Assembly: GCA_041658785.1 (NCBI GenBank)
Contig: JBAZZL010000032.1
Coordinates: forward strand, 1 to 13,419
Reading direction: 5' to 3'
Origin: JAHJGG01 sp041658785
Lineage (GTDB): Bacteria > Patescibacteriota > Patescibacteriia > Magasanikbacterales > UBA922
Length of the DNA: 13,419 bases
The translations under genes were made by a program, and so were the position numbers. Shown piece by piece: positions 1 through 6,222 of this stretch; the first letter of the stretch is position 1, and the number at the start of each line of letters is the position of its first letter. The notes beneath the pieces were generated by a model that searched no databases, was not told the origin of the DNA, and saw nothing but the letters and a program-made list of their open reading frames with translations.

Positions 1-1394
1 ACGAGATTTTTAATTTTTTCAGTAATTCTTTTGGCAGTTGGTTGGCTGGTATTTTCGTCTTTTTCAGTGTTAAATCCGTCTACGCCTGTGGGCTGCGCCG
101 GACAAGAAGGTGGTTTAATTTCCCGCCCCGACTTTGTGTCGGGACGGAACAAGAGTCCAGTCCCGCATTGCGGGATGGGGTTCATACCTTTGATTTTTTC
201 GGCTGTTGCTTCTTGGCTGAATTGAGAGGTCGCGCTGTTATCTTGTTGCGGAGCATTTTTTTGTTGATTATCGGTTTGTTTTTCAGCAGGCAATTTTTGG
301 CAAGTGTCGTCCAAACACCATTCAATTACCGCCAGCTCCATTGGCAGTTGGGGCAGCGGGGCGGATTCAATCTCTTGCCGGCGTTTCATTATAAGATCAA
401 TCAGATGAACAATATTTTGATATTCAATCAAATCGCCCAGTTTTTGCAATTCTTTTTTTACCGTGTCGCCCAAATCAATTCCGGATACGTTTTTTTGCGA
501 AGTTGCTTTCATAATCATCATTATCCGCAACATTTCAATAATATCATCAGCGAAGATTACAAAACGCGCGCCTTCGCCTGCTTCTCTGCTGATTAGATCC
601 AAGCATTCTTTGGCCTGCCGGCTGATTAAGGCGCAGACAAATTTTAGCGCTTCATCCAGATTTGAAGCCGGCAGAACCACCGAAGCGATTTCAGCAGTGA
701 TATTTTTTTCTCCCACTGCCATGATTTGGTCAAGCAGGCTGACGGCATCGCGGACGCAACCCTCGCTTTTGTTTACAATGCGGCCAATAACTTCTTTGTC
801 TACTTTAACTTTTTCTTCTTTGGCAATGCCAAGCAGGTGTTTTTTCAATTCATCATGAGAAACTTTTTTGAAATTGAATCTTTGACAGCGGGAAATAATC
901 GTTTCGGGCAGTTTGCGCAGTTGGGTCGTGGCCAAGACAAAAACCACGTGCGCTGGAGGCTCTTCCAGTGTTTTTAAGAGCGCGTTGAAGGCGCTCGTAG
1001 AGAGCATGTGCGCTTCGTCAATAATGAAGATTTTATACGGCGATTTTGTCGGACGAAATTGGGCGTTTTCAATAATATTTTCTCGGACATTGTCTACGCC
1101 GGTGTGGGAGGCGGCATCTATCTCTATCACATCAATCGCTCTTGAACCGCTGATTTCATTGCACGACGCGCAATTATTGCACGGCTCGCTTGATTTTTCT
1201 TTTCTATTTTCGCAATTCAAAGCTTTGGCCAGCAGCCGGGCGACAGTGGTCTTGCCTATTCCCCTAGGACCAGAAAATAAATAAGCGTGGGCTGTTTTGC
1301 CCATGATAATTTGGTTGATTATTGTTTTAGTTATATGCTCTTGGCCGATTACAGAGCCAAAAGTTTGGGGACGGTGCTTGTGGTATAGAGCCAT
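1..1394 (-). CDS. dnaX: DNA polymerase III subunit gamma/tau (clamp loader), 3' end beyond window
   Basis: Minus-strand reading frame open from ATG at 1394 to the left edge: 464 codons, no stop seen, so the gene is partial. The product is the AAA+ motor subunit of the clamp loader, which loads the sliding clamp on DNA in the replisome. Visible features are Walker A GPRGIGKTT (residues 42-50), a zinc-binding cysteine set (C61, C72, C75, C78), Walker B IIDEAHML (124-131), the LEEPP segment (143-147), sensor 1 region LATT (154-157) and the SRC motif (168-170). After about residue 375 comes a low-complexity linker rich in Gln, Lys and Glu. Inside it, about residues 400-441 are encoded by a repeat element (nt 73-196) read antisense, in frame. 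The start is the first ATG before the conserved YHKHRPQTF segment. A promoter lies about 100 bp upstream. Identification is firm; the C-terminal length is unknown. Confidence 0.96.
   Translation of the reverse strand, partial: MALYHKHRPQTFGSVIGQEHITKTIINQIIMGKTAHAYLFSGPRGIGKTTVARLLAKALNCENRKEKSSEPCNNCASCNEISGSRAIDVIEIDAASHTGVDNVRENIIENAQFRPTKSPYKIFIIDEAHMLSTSAFNALLKTLEEPPAHVVFVLATTQLRKLPETIISRCQRFNFKKVSHDELKKHLLGIAKEEKVKVDKEVIGRIVNKSEGCVRDAVSLLDQIMAVGEKNITAEIASVVLPASNLDEALKFVCALISRQAKECLDLISREAGEGARFVIFADDIIEMLRIMMIMKATSQKNVSGIDLGDTVKKELQKLGDLIEYQNIVHLIDLIMKRRQEIESAPLPQLPMELAVIEWCLDDTCQKLPAEKQTDNQQKNAPQQDNSATSQFSQEATAEKIKGMNPIPQCGTGLLFRPDTKSGREIKPPSCPAQPTGVDGFNTEKDENTSQPTAKRITEKIKNL
73..196 (+). 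repeat. Structured repeat element, copy 1, in frame inside dnaX (antisense)
   Basis: Related to 12655-12796. Shared blocks in order are AATCCGTCT, GGGCTGCGCCGGACAAG, AAGGTGGTTTAATT, GGAACAAGAGTCCAG and GGGGTTCATACCTTTGATTT. Between the shared blocks are two hairpins whose sequences differ from the other copy. Hairpin 1 here has stem CCCGAC/GTCGGG (127-132 with 138-143), extended by CCG/CGG across one mismatch. Hairpin 2 has stem TCCCGC/GCGGGA (161-166 with 170-175). TTTTTC occurs on both sides (60-65 and 195-200), perhaps a trace of target duplication, but this is weak. It adds about 41 codons to dnaX with no stop. Confidence 0.88.
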
Positions 1395-1407
1395 ATTGAT
1401 TGAAATT

Positions 1408-1443
1408 CAAAATCCAATCCGCCAGCTGGCGGACAAAATCCAA
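1408..1443. repeat. 16-bp perfect palindrome flanked by 10-bp direct repeats, in dnaX leader
   Basis: TCCGCCAGCTGGCGGA (1418-1433) is a perfect palindrome. CAAAATCCAA stands immediately on each side (1408-1417 and 1434-1443), an arrangement like a small inserted element with a target duplication. The ends (AATCCG and CGGACAA) match the first block of the large element at 73-196 and 12655-12796. It lies in the expected 5' untranslated leader of dnaX. Confidence 0.8.
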
Positions 1444-1484
1444 AGTGCGAAAGCAAGATTTTGAGTTTTGGATTTTGAGTTTTA
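1434..1484. repeat. 7-bp-period array and foldback in dnaX leader
   Basis: 1457-1484 is four heptamers: GATTTTG, then AGTTTTG, then GATTTTG, then AGTTTTA. CAAAATCCAAA (1434-1444) is the exact reverse complement of TTTGGATTTTG (1467-1477), so the transcribed dnaX leader can form an 11-bp stem here. Together with the adjacent palindrome, much of the roughly 95-nt leader is repeat-derived and structured. Confidence 0.7.
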
Positions 1485-1493
1485 GGCGGGGGT

Positions 1494-1522
1494 ATTATAA
1501 CTGAATTTTGTTATTGCGTAAA
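1494..1522 (-). promoter_or_regulatory. Likely dnaX promoter
   Basis: Read on the minus strand: -35 TTTACG (1522-1517), 17-bp spacer, -10 TATAAT (1499-1494). The perfect -10 and ideal spacing make this the best sigma-70 promoter upstream of dnaX. Transcription would start near 1487, giving a leader of about 93 nt that contains the palindrome and heptamers. Confidence 0.6.
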
Positions 1523-1571
1523 CAGTCAATTTTGCCGTTGCTATTGTATTTAATACACTCTAGCGCTATAC

Positions 1572-1580
1572 TGTGGATAA
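1572..1580 (-). promoter_or_regulatory. Consensus DnaA box between dnaX and the SWIB gene
   Basis: TGTGGATAA is the exact reverse complement of the consensus DnaA box TTATCCACA. It lies between the two divergent promoters, 5 bp upstream of the proposed -35 of the SWIB gene and about 50 bp upstream of the dnaX -35. A single box is weak evidence for DnaA control. Confidence 0.35.
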
Positions 1581-1584
1581 GTTT

Positions 1585-1630
1585 TTGCGCTTAACCGATT
1601 ATATTGCTATTATATGTAACGTACTATAAT
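1585..1630 (+). promoter_or_regulatory. Candidate promoter(s) of the SWIB gene
   Basis: Two overlapping sigma-70-like sites are visible. One is TTGCGC (1585-1590), 17 bp, TATTAT (1608-1613). The other is TATTGC (1602-1607), 17 bp, TATAAT (1625-1630). Either would give a leader of about 35-55 nt before ATG 1673. The sequence does not show which one is used. Confidence 0.45.
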
Positions 1631-1672
1631 TCATCACGCAAAATATTTTGTTTGCGTTTAACACATTTTCTT

Positions 1673-1930
1673 ATGCCAAGAAAAGCCAATCCAGCGCTCT
1701 TGAAGCCGCTGAAGCTATCCGACGAGCTTGAAGCCGTCGTGGGAAAAGGTCCATTGCCAAGAGGGCAGGTGGTAAAAAAACTTTGGGAATACATCAAGAA
1801 GCACAATCTTCAGAATCCGAATAACAAGCGAAATATCATTGCGGACGACAAGCTGAAACCTTTGTTTGGCGGAAAGGGTGAAGTGAATATGTTTGAGATG
1901 ACAAAACTGGTTTCCGGCCACATGAGTTAA
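1673..1930 (+). CDS. Small SWIB/MDM2-domain protein
   Basis: 85 residues, made up almost entirely of one SWIB domain. Recognisable family signatures are the LxxxxG segment near residues 20-26, PRGQVVKKLWEYIKKHNLQ (about 28-46), a DP/NP-type turn followed by IIADDKLKPLFG (about 54-65) and the MFEMTKLVSGHM end. SWIB domains bind proteins in eukaryotic chromatin remodelling. Bacterial forms are known from Chlamydiae and from Patescibacteria, as free proteins or fused to topoisomerase I, and their role is unclear. A DNA- or chromatin-associated role is inference. The start is ATG 1673, followed by the basic MPRKANP leader. The same frame is open further upstream, but that part is promoter sequence without domain similarity. 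There is no Shine-Dalgarno. The gene stands alone, divergent from dnaX and convergent with the next gene. Confidence 0.88.
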   Translation: MPRKANPALLKPLKLSDELEAVVGKGPLPRGQVVKKLWEYIKKHNLQNPNNKRNIIADDKLKPLFGGKGEVNMFEMTKLVSGHMS

Positions 1931-1932
1931 TT

Positions 1933-2045
1933 ACGGCGTACGATATAAGAATTATGACATACGAAAACATCCTGTTAATATACGGGATGTTTTTTTATCA
2001 ATTTAACTAGGTGAACAATATCGTAAGTCGTATATCGTATGCCGT
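1933..2045. repeat. Inverted repeat element with 7-bp-period arms, between convergent genes
   Basis: ACGGCGTACGATATA (1933-1947) pairs with TATATCGTATGCCGT (2031-2045) with one mismatch. The arms continue as heptamers. On the left these are CGTACGA, TATAAGA, ATTATGA and CATACGA (1937-1964, consensus NNTANGA). On the right they are TCGTAAG, TCGTATA and TCGTATG (2021-2041). The element begins 2 nt after the SWIB stop codon and ends exactly where the stop codon of the convergent gene begins (2046). A terminator hairpin sits between its arms. Confidence 0.8.
1964..1996. terminator. Intrinsic terminator, probably bidirectional
   Basis: AAAACATCCTGT and ACGGGATGTTTT form a 12-bp stem with one T-G wobble around a 6-nt loop (TAATAT). 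A run of T (1990-1996) follows on the plus strand. On the minus strand the same hairpin is followed by TTTT. It would stop both the SWIB transcript and the transcript of the convergent 210-aa gene, better in the plus direction. Confidence 0.8.
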
Positions 2046-2678
2046 TTACTTACTGATAATATTCTCCACCGCCGCCCACTGGCTTTCACCGGTTTGCGGG
2101 ACCAAAATTACGACTTCGTCGCCTGATTTGCCTTTGAAAAATGTTACTGAAGCTGTCAAAATCTTGTAAGCTCTGCCGTCTGCCAACACGTTCCACTGCC
2201 CGGTACTGGCATCTGAAACAAGTTCTCCGACGATCCTTTTTCGTTCAATCGGCCCGATCTGCTTGTAAATAAAGGATCCTTTATTGGTAATTGTCAGTTT
2301 CATTATATCGCCTTCTACCAATTTGGATTTGCTTGCGTAGTTTGCCGGGATAGAGTATTCTCGCCCGTCTGAACCAATCATTTTTTCTCCGTCAAATACA
2401 CCCTCAATAATTTTTTCTCCAGTTGCCATTATTTGCACATCAGCTGCGTCATCATCTTTTTGCAATTTTTGAATTTGTTTATTGCCGAGCAATCTCAAGA
2501 GTCCATCCAGCTGGTCTTTTATTGAGTAGATTACAGCGCTTAGTTCCGCCATATCAATATTATCCGCATTATCCGCGGTATCTTCAGTTTTTTCTTCCAA
2601 ATGTTTTTTATCCTCGTCAAGTTTATCAAACGGTGAGCTGAATGGATGATTGCCAATTAGATCTGAAAGTGAATTCAT
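2046..2678 (-). CDS. Conserved-looking hypothetical protein, 210 aa
   Basis: Not recognised by name. Residues 1-40 are polar and acidic (many Asp, Glu and Lys), likely disordered. Residues about 42-75 form an amphipathic helix or coiled coil. From about 80 to 210 the pattern is beta-rich: IIEGVFDGEKMIGSDGREY, then IPANYASKSKLVEGDIMKL, then an IGPIERKRIVGEL segment and a C-terminal part with VVILVP. The glycine and hydrophobic spacing resembles a small beta-barrel (OB- or TRAM-like), but no nucleic-acid-binding motif is certain. There is no signal peptide or membrane segment, so it is probably cytoplasmic. The start is ATG 2678, the only in-frame candidate near the promoter. The product is transcribed separately from the upstream ATPase gene by the promoter at 2709-2737. 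Function unknown. Confidence 0.8.
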   Translation of the reverse strand: MNSLSDLIGNHPFSSPFDKLDEDKKHLEEKTEDTADNADNIDMAELSAVIYSIKDQLDGLLRLLGNKQIQKLQKDDDAADVQIMATGEKIIEGVFDGEKMIGSDGREYSIPANYASKSKLVEGDIMKLTITNKGSFIYKQIGPIERKRIVGELVSDASTGQWNVLADGRAYKILTASVTFFKGKSGDEVVILVPQTGESQWAAVENIISK

Positions 2679-2708
2679 ATTTATTTTTGTTTTAGATATT
2701 ATTGAAGC

Positions 2709-2737
2709 ATTATAACAGGTTTAAAAAAACACGTCAG
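2709..2737 (-). promoter_or_regulatory. Promoter of the 210-aa hypothetical gene
   Basis: Minus strand: -35 CTGACG (2737-2732), 17-bp spacer, -10 TATAAT (2714-2709). The start of transcription would fall near 2702, leaving a short A-rich leader of about 24 nt to ATG 2678 without a Shine-Dalgarno. Confidence 0.6.
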
Positions 2738-2824
2738 GCGGCGGCGTGGATAGAAAGTGGACAAGCTGGGAATAGATTTTTATATTTGGCTGTTCTACGC
2801 TAATGGTTTCGTAATTCACAGTAT

Positions 2825-5395
2825 TTATAGCGAAGCTTCAATCATATCGGTTTTACTGTTTTTGGAAGCAGAGTCTAGCCTGGTGCGTTCCAGAATCTCT
2901 GTTTCAACAATACGGCGGTCGCGTCCGTATTTTAGGCGGGAAAGCTCGGTGATAGCGGCGGCAAGCTCTGGGTTGCCTTTTTGCGCAGGATAGGTATTCA
3001 TCAAAAACGGCTTTGATGCTTGGCTGTCAATCAATAATTTGGTGTACCACGAAAACATCGGCGTGTTTAATAAGTCGTATGACCCAAAGGTAGGGGCAAA
3101 TTCCTTGGCAAGCACCTCGGCGTCGTCCGGACCGATTCTGGCGCTGCAGATCGTGCCGGCATTGCCCAATACCGCGTCCCGAACATCCTTCCGTCCTCTT
3201 TCATCCAGCAACTGACCCATATATTGGTGGGCGATGATCAGATTAAGCCGATATTTTCTGGCTTCCGATAAAATCGTGGAAATTGAATCAGTAATAAAAT
3301 TTTGGAATTCATCAATGTACAGATAAAAGTCATTGCGTTTTTCTTCGCTCATATCGGCCCGGCCAAGAGCCGCCATTTGCAATTTTGCCACAATTATCAA
3401 ACCGACCAATTTGGCGTTAATTTCGCCGGTTTTTCCTTTTGCCAGATTTACCAATAGGATCTTCTTGTTATCCATTACTTCGCGAAAACTAAAGCCGGAA
3501 ATCTGCTGGCCCATGATGTTTCGCATCATTTCATTTTCAGCGAATCTCCCGACTTTGGAAATTAAATAGCCAAGCATTTCTGATTTGTGAAAATCAGTCA
3601 CTTTGGACATTTCTTTTTCCCAGAACGCCCGCACCACCGGATCTTTTAATTTTTTTAGATATAATTTAACGTAATCATCATCCGTAAACATACGGGGGAT
3701 ATCGATCACCGTGCCGGGATTATTGATGTCCGCCATCAGAGTCAGCATTACATTGCGCATATTGTGCTCAAACATCGGCCCCATCGTCTGCGGATCAAAT
3801 AATTTATAAAAAATTGATATCATCTCCTGCACCGCAAAATCTTTTTCATCATCTGTTTTTGCTTCCAGCATGTTTAATCCGATCGGGCGCTCCATATCAG
3901 AAGGGTTGAAAACAATGACATCATCGGCGCGTTCTTTTGGAATGTGCTCCAGAACATATTGCACCAGATCTCCATGCGGATCTACCACGCAAACACCCTT
4001 GCCATTTTCTATATCCTGCACTGCCAGCCGGCCGATAAAAACTGATTTTCCGCCTCCAGATTTGCCGATGATGTATAAATGCCGGCGGCGGTCGTCATCT
4101 TTCATCCGCACTTCAATTTTTTGGCCACGATAATCCACATATCCCAAAAGCAACCCTTCTGTCGGCAGATTGGACGGAGGTGGAGCTTTTCTGCCGGTTA
4201 GCCATCTGATATTGGGCGCTTCGGTAGAGTGAAGCGGCAGGTGCCAGAGCGAAGACATTTCCTCGGTATTCATAACAATCCGCTTGCTTTCGTTGAAAGC
4301 GCGATAAATGAATTCCTGGATTATTTTTTTTTGATTTCTAGGTATGACAGCTTCAAAAGAATTGCCATAACGATAGAGGTTGTATTGGCTAAAAGAATTG
4401 ATCAGATTATCAAGATTTTGTTTCGCTTGTTCTTTGTCATCGGAAACGCTCAAAAGACGGATAACCACATCCATCCCGCCTTTCATTAATTTTTCTTCTA
4501 TGCCTTTGAGCATTTCTTCTTCCATTGCCGAAAGCTGATATGGCTTTTCCGGTTCCGCGCCCGGCTTTTTCATTTGTTCTCTTAGAACATCACCAGCCTT
4601 TCTAAGTGTTTTTCCCACTACTGATTCTAGCGCGATATGCTCAAATTTTTTGCCTTTTTTGACTTCGCGGACAATTGAAATGCCTTTGCGTCTCCATTTT
4701 CGTTTTGCGGAACGGACAATAAATTGGATAGCGGCGGAACTGTTTTCCTCATAAATTTTAGCCAGCGAATTTAGAATTGTTATCAACGGGTCAGAATCTA
4801 TTTTTTTATAAGTCAAAAATGGAAATACGTGTTTGCGAGTAGACTTTAAATATGCTCCGACGATATTGCTATGCTTGGAAAAGATGTTATAATCAATCAT
4901 TTCTTCAATTTGCGCGTAGGGGTGCTGAGAATGAATTTGCTGTTCAACAAAGCTCTGCCATCGTTTTGGCAAGTCAATGTAAAAATAAATTAGATGATTG
5001 TGCGCTATTATTTCAAATGCCAGGTGATCGCATCTGCCGCGCAGCCATGCTTTTACGCCTCTTTCGGCCTTGAGCCCGGCAATGCCGGCAAAAAAAGTTT
5101 CAGTCATGCCGATTTCTTCTTTTATTTGTTCCAAGCGGTCATCCTTGCCTGCTTCTCCGCCCTGCCCTTCTGATTTTCTTTCTTTTGGCACAGTGATTTG
5201 CAATACAATACGGTTAAAAGCTTTGCGTTCCTTGGTATGGATGCGTAAAATTATACTAAGTATATAAGTAAAAAAAGCTAGAATTGGCAGAATAACTCCG
5301 ATCATTGACAGCCAAAATAAAACCGGATTATTTAGAAAGCCAGTAGATGTAAAAACAGAGGAGGGAGCGGCGGTGAATTGAAACAAGGTTGTCAT
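2825..5395 (-). CDS. Membrane-anchored VirD4/TraD-like (HerA-FtsK superfamily) ATPase
   Basis: 856 residues. An N-terminal hydrophobic segment (about 24-51) is followed by RIHTKERKAF, suggesting one membrane anchor with the rest cytoplasmic. Residues about 60-420 form a long N-terminal region that I do not recognise. The ATPase core follows: Walker A GKSGGGKS (444-451), VVDPHGDL shortly after, Walker B LYIDEF with D695 and E696, then IIAHQYMGQL (sensor/arginine region), as in type IV secretion coupling proteins and HerA-type translocases. Such enzymes pump DNA or deliver substrates at the membrane. No relaxase, VirB4, VirB6 or pilin gene is in the window, so conjugation is not demonstrated. 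A conserved CPR secretion, uptake or pilus-associated motor is an equally good guess. It lies downstream of the 201-aa gene in the same direction, 74 bp apart. Family confident, role uncertain. Confidence 0.82.
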   Translation of the reverse strand: MTTLFQFTAAPSSVFTSTGFLNNPVLFWLSMIGVILPILAFFTYILSIILRIHTKERKAFNRIVLQITVPKERKSEGQGGEAGKDDRLEQIKEEIGMTETFFAGIAGLKAERGVKAWLRGRCDHLAFEIIAHNHLIYFYIDLPKRWQSFVEQQIHSQHPYAQIEEMIDYNIFSKHSNIVGAYLKSTRKHVFPFLTYKKIDSDPLITILNSLAKIYEENSSAAIQFIVRSAKRKWRRKGISIVREVKKGKKFEHIALESVVGKTLRKAGDVLREQMKKPGAEPEKPYQLSAMEEEMLKGIEEKLMKGGMDVVIRLLSVSDDKEQAKQNLDNLINSFSQYNLYRYGNSFEAVIPRNQKKIIQEFIYRAFNESKRIVMNTEEMSSLWHLPLHSTEAPNIRWLTGRKAPPPSNLPTEGLLLGYVDYRGQKIEVRMKDDDRRRHLYIIGKSGGGKSVFIGRLAVQDIENGKGVCVVDPHGDLVQYVLEHIPKERADDVIVFNPSDMERPIGLNMLEAKTDDEKDFAVQEMISIFYKLFDPQTMGPMFEHNMRNVMLTLMADINNPGTVIDIPRMFTDDDYVKLYLKKLKDPVVRAFWEKEMSKVTDFHKSEMLGYLISKVGRFAENEMMRNIMGQQISGFSFREVMDNKKILLVNLAKGKTGEINAKLVGLIIVAKLQMAALGRADMSEEKRNDFYLYIDEFQNFITDSISTILSEARKYRLNLIIAHQYMGQLLDERGRKDVRDAVLGNAGTICSARIGPDDAEVLAKEFAPTFGSYDLLNTPMFSWYTKLLIDSQASKPFLMNTYPAQKGNPELAAAITELSRLKYGRDRRIVETEILERTRLDSASKNSKTDMIEASL

Positions 5396-5417
5396 AGAGC
5401 CAGTAGATCTCTATTTG

Positions 5418-5464
5418 TCCCGCATCTTCCAGCGGGGTATTAAACCCTGCGGGAAGATGCGGGA
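5418..5464. repeat. Long hairpin between the two minus-strand genes
   Basis: TCCCGCATCTTCC (5418-5430) pairs fully with GGAAGATGCGGGA (5452-5464). After one A-G mismatch, seven more pairs follow, closing on the loop ATTAA (5439-5443). No T-run follows on either strand, so it is not a classical terminator. On the minus strand it contains GGTTTAATACCCCGC, nearly identical to GGTTTAATTCCCCGC in the large element (12727-12741). It fills most of the gap between stop codon 5470 and start codon 5395. Confidence 0.85.
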
Positions 5465-5469
5465 TTGAT

Positions 5470-6075
5470 TTACAGCTTAGGATTATTGTCCAGATGTTTC
5501 AACGTTACAATTTTATCGGTTTTGATCTTTGCTTCCTGTTCCAAATAAAATCTATTGATGCCGGGAAGCATTTTCAGCCACTCAAGCAACAGTCTGAATA
5601 TTTTTTTTACTTTTAGGTGGGCAGCCCTTAGCAGAATTCTGATTTTCAGCGCAGTGTCTTCTCCTTTCATTTTAAATTCCTGTTGCTGGATCACTGGCAG
5701 TTCCTGAAATGCTTCCTTGAGCCCTTCTTCCATAATTTTTTCTACTTTTACAGTCAGTTCATCCCGAATCTGGGGGAGATGAATCGATTTTTTCTTTGGA
5801 GGGCGCTTTAGTTTTCGCTTCATGCTTTGAATCGTTTCATCCAAAAAGCCTTCGCCTTCAGTCTTTATTATTTCTCTTTCTGGAGAATACCCAATAGACA
5901 CTTCCGGCGCGGCCGGCGGTTGAGAGATATTGGGTTCAAGAGATTCTTTTTTTTGAGCAGGTGAAATTACTTCCGGCGCGGCCGGCGGTTGGTAGATATT
6001 GGGTTCAAGAGATTCTTTTTTTTGAGGTTCAGATTGCGGTGATATTTTTTTGTCCAGCTGATTATTTTGCACCAT
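5470..6075 (-). CDS. Hypothetical 201-aa protein with duplicated Pro-rich segment
   Basis: Not recognised. Residues 1-65 are a Pro/Glu/Lys-rich, probably disordered tail containing two copies of QKKESLEPNI followed by QPPAAPEV, 23 residues apart. Residues about 80-105 are strongly basic (MKRKLKRPPKKKSIHLPQ). Residues about 106-150 are predicted helical (ELTVKVEKIMEEGLKEAF). A further helical, Leu-rich stretch (KIFRLLLEWLKMLPGI, about 157-172) is amphipathic or peripheral rather than a clear transmembrane segment. There is no signal peptide. It lies directly upstream of the ATPase gene on the same strand and is probably cotranscribed with it, so it may be a partner of the ATPase. That is inference from position only. 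The start is ATG 6075, preceded by an AT-rich leader. Confidence 0.72.
   Translation of the reverse strand: MVQNNQLDKKISPQSEPQKKESLEPNIYQPPAAPEVISPAQKKESLEPNISQPPAAPEVSIGYSPEREIIKTEGEGFLDETIQSMKRKLKRPPKKKSIHLPQIRDELTVKVEKIMEEGLKEAFQELPVIQQQEFKMKGEDTALKIRILLRAAHLKVKKIFRLLLEWLKMLPGINRFYLEQEAKIKTDKIVTLKHLDNNPKL
5900..6028. repeat. 69-bp-period tandem duplication inside the 201-aa gene
   Basis: The block starting ACTTCCGGCGCGGCCGGCGG at 5900 recurs at 5969, and the following TATTGGGTTCAAGAGATTC also recurs. The period is 69 bp (23 codons), so the reading frame is kept. Only a few bases differ between copies, indicating a recent duplication. Confidence 0.85.
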
Positions 6076-6139
6076 ATTGATATTTAGGATATGCGCAAAG
6101 TTCCAAGAATTTATTTTGGTTTTTTTGATTGTTGCTGAT

Positions 6140-6148
6140 AGTATAGCA
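6140..6148 (-). promoter_or_regulatory. Possible extended -10 promoter of the 201-aa gene / ATPase unit
   Basis: Minus strand TGCTATACT (6148-6140): a TATACT -10 with an extended-10 TG dinucleotide. No good -35 is seen at the expected distance; the upstream DNA is a T-rich run (6149-6157 on the minus strand). It is about 65 bp upstream of ATG 6075. Confidence 0.35.
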
Positions 6149-6222
6149 AAAAAAAAAGAAAAGCGCTACTATGATCAACCGGGATTGATTTTCGCGGCGG
6201 AATAGGGTAAGGTATATCACAT

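Noticed and set aside
42..596. Open frame of 184 codons on the plus strand at the left edge
   Set aside because: It is antisense to dnaX, whose minus-strand frame shows all clamp-loader motifs through this region; the plus frame has no recognisable domain.
1604..1672. Upstream extension of the SWIB gene (23 codons)
   Set aside because: This stretch overlaps promoter-like sequence and has no similarity to the domain; MPRK at 1673 is the natural start.
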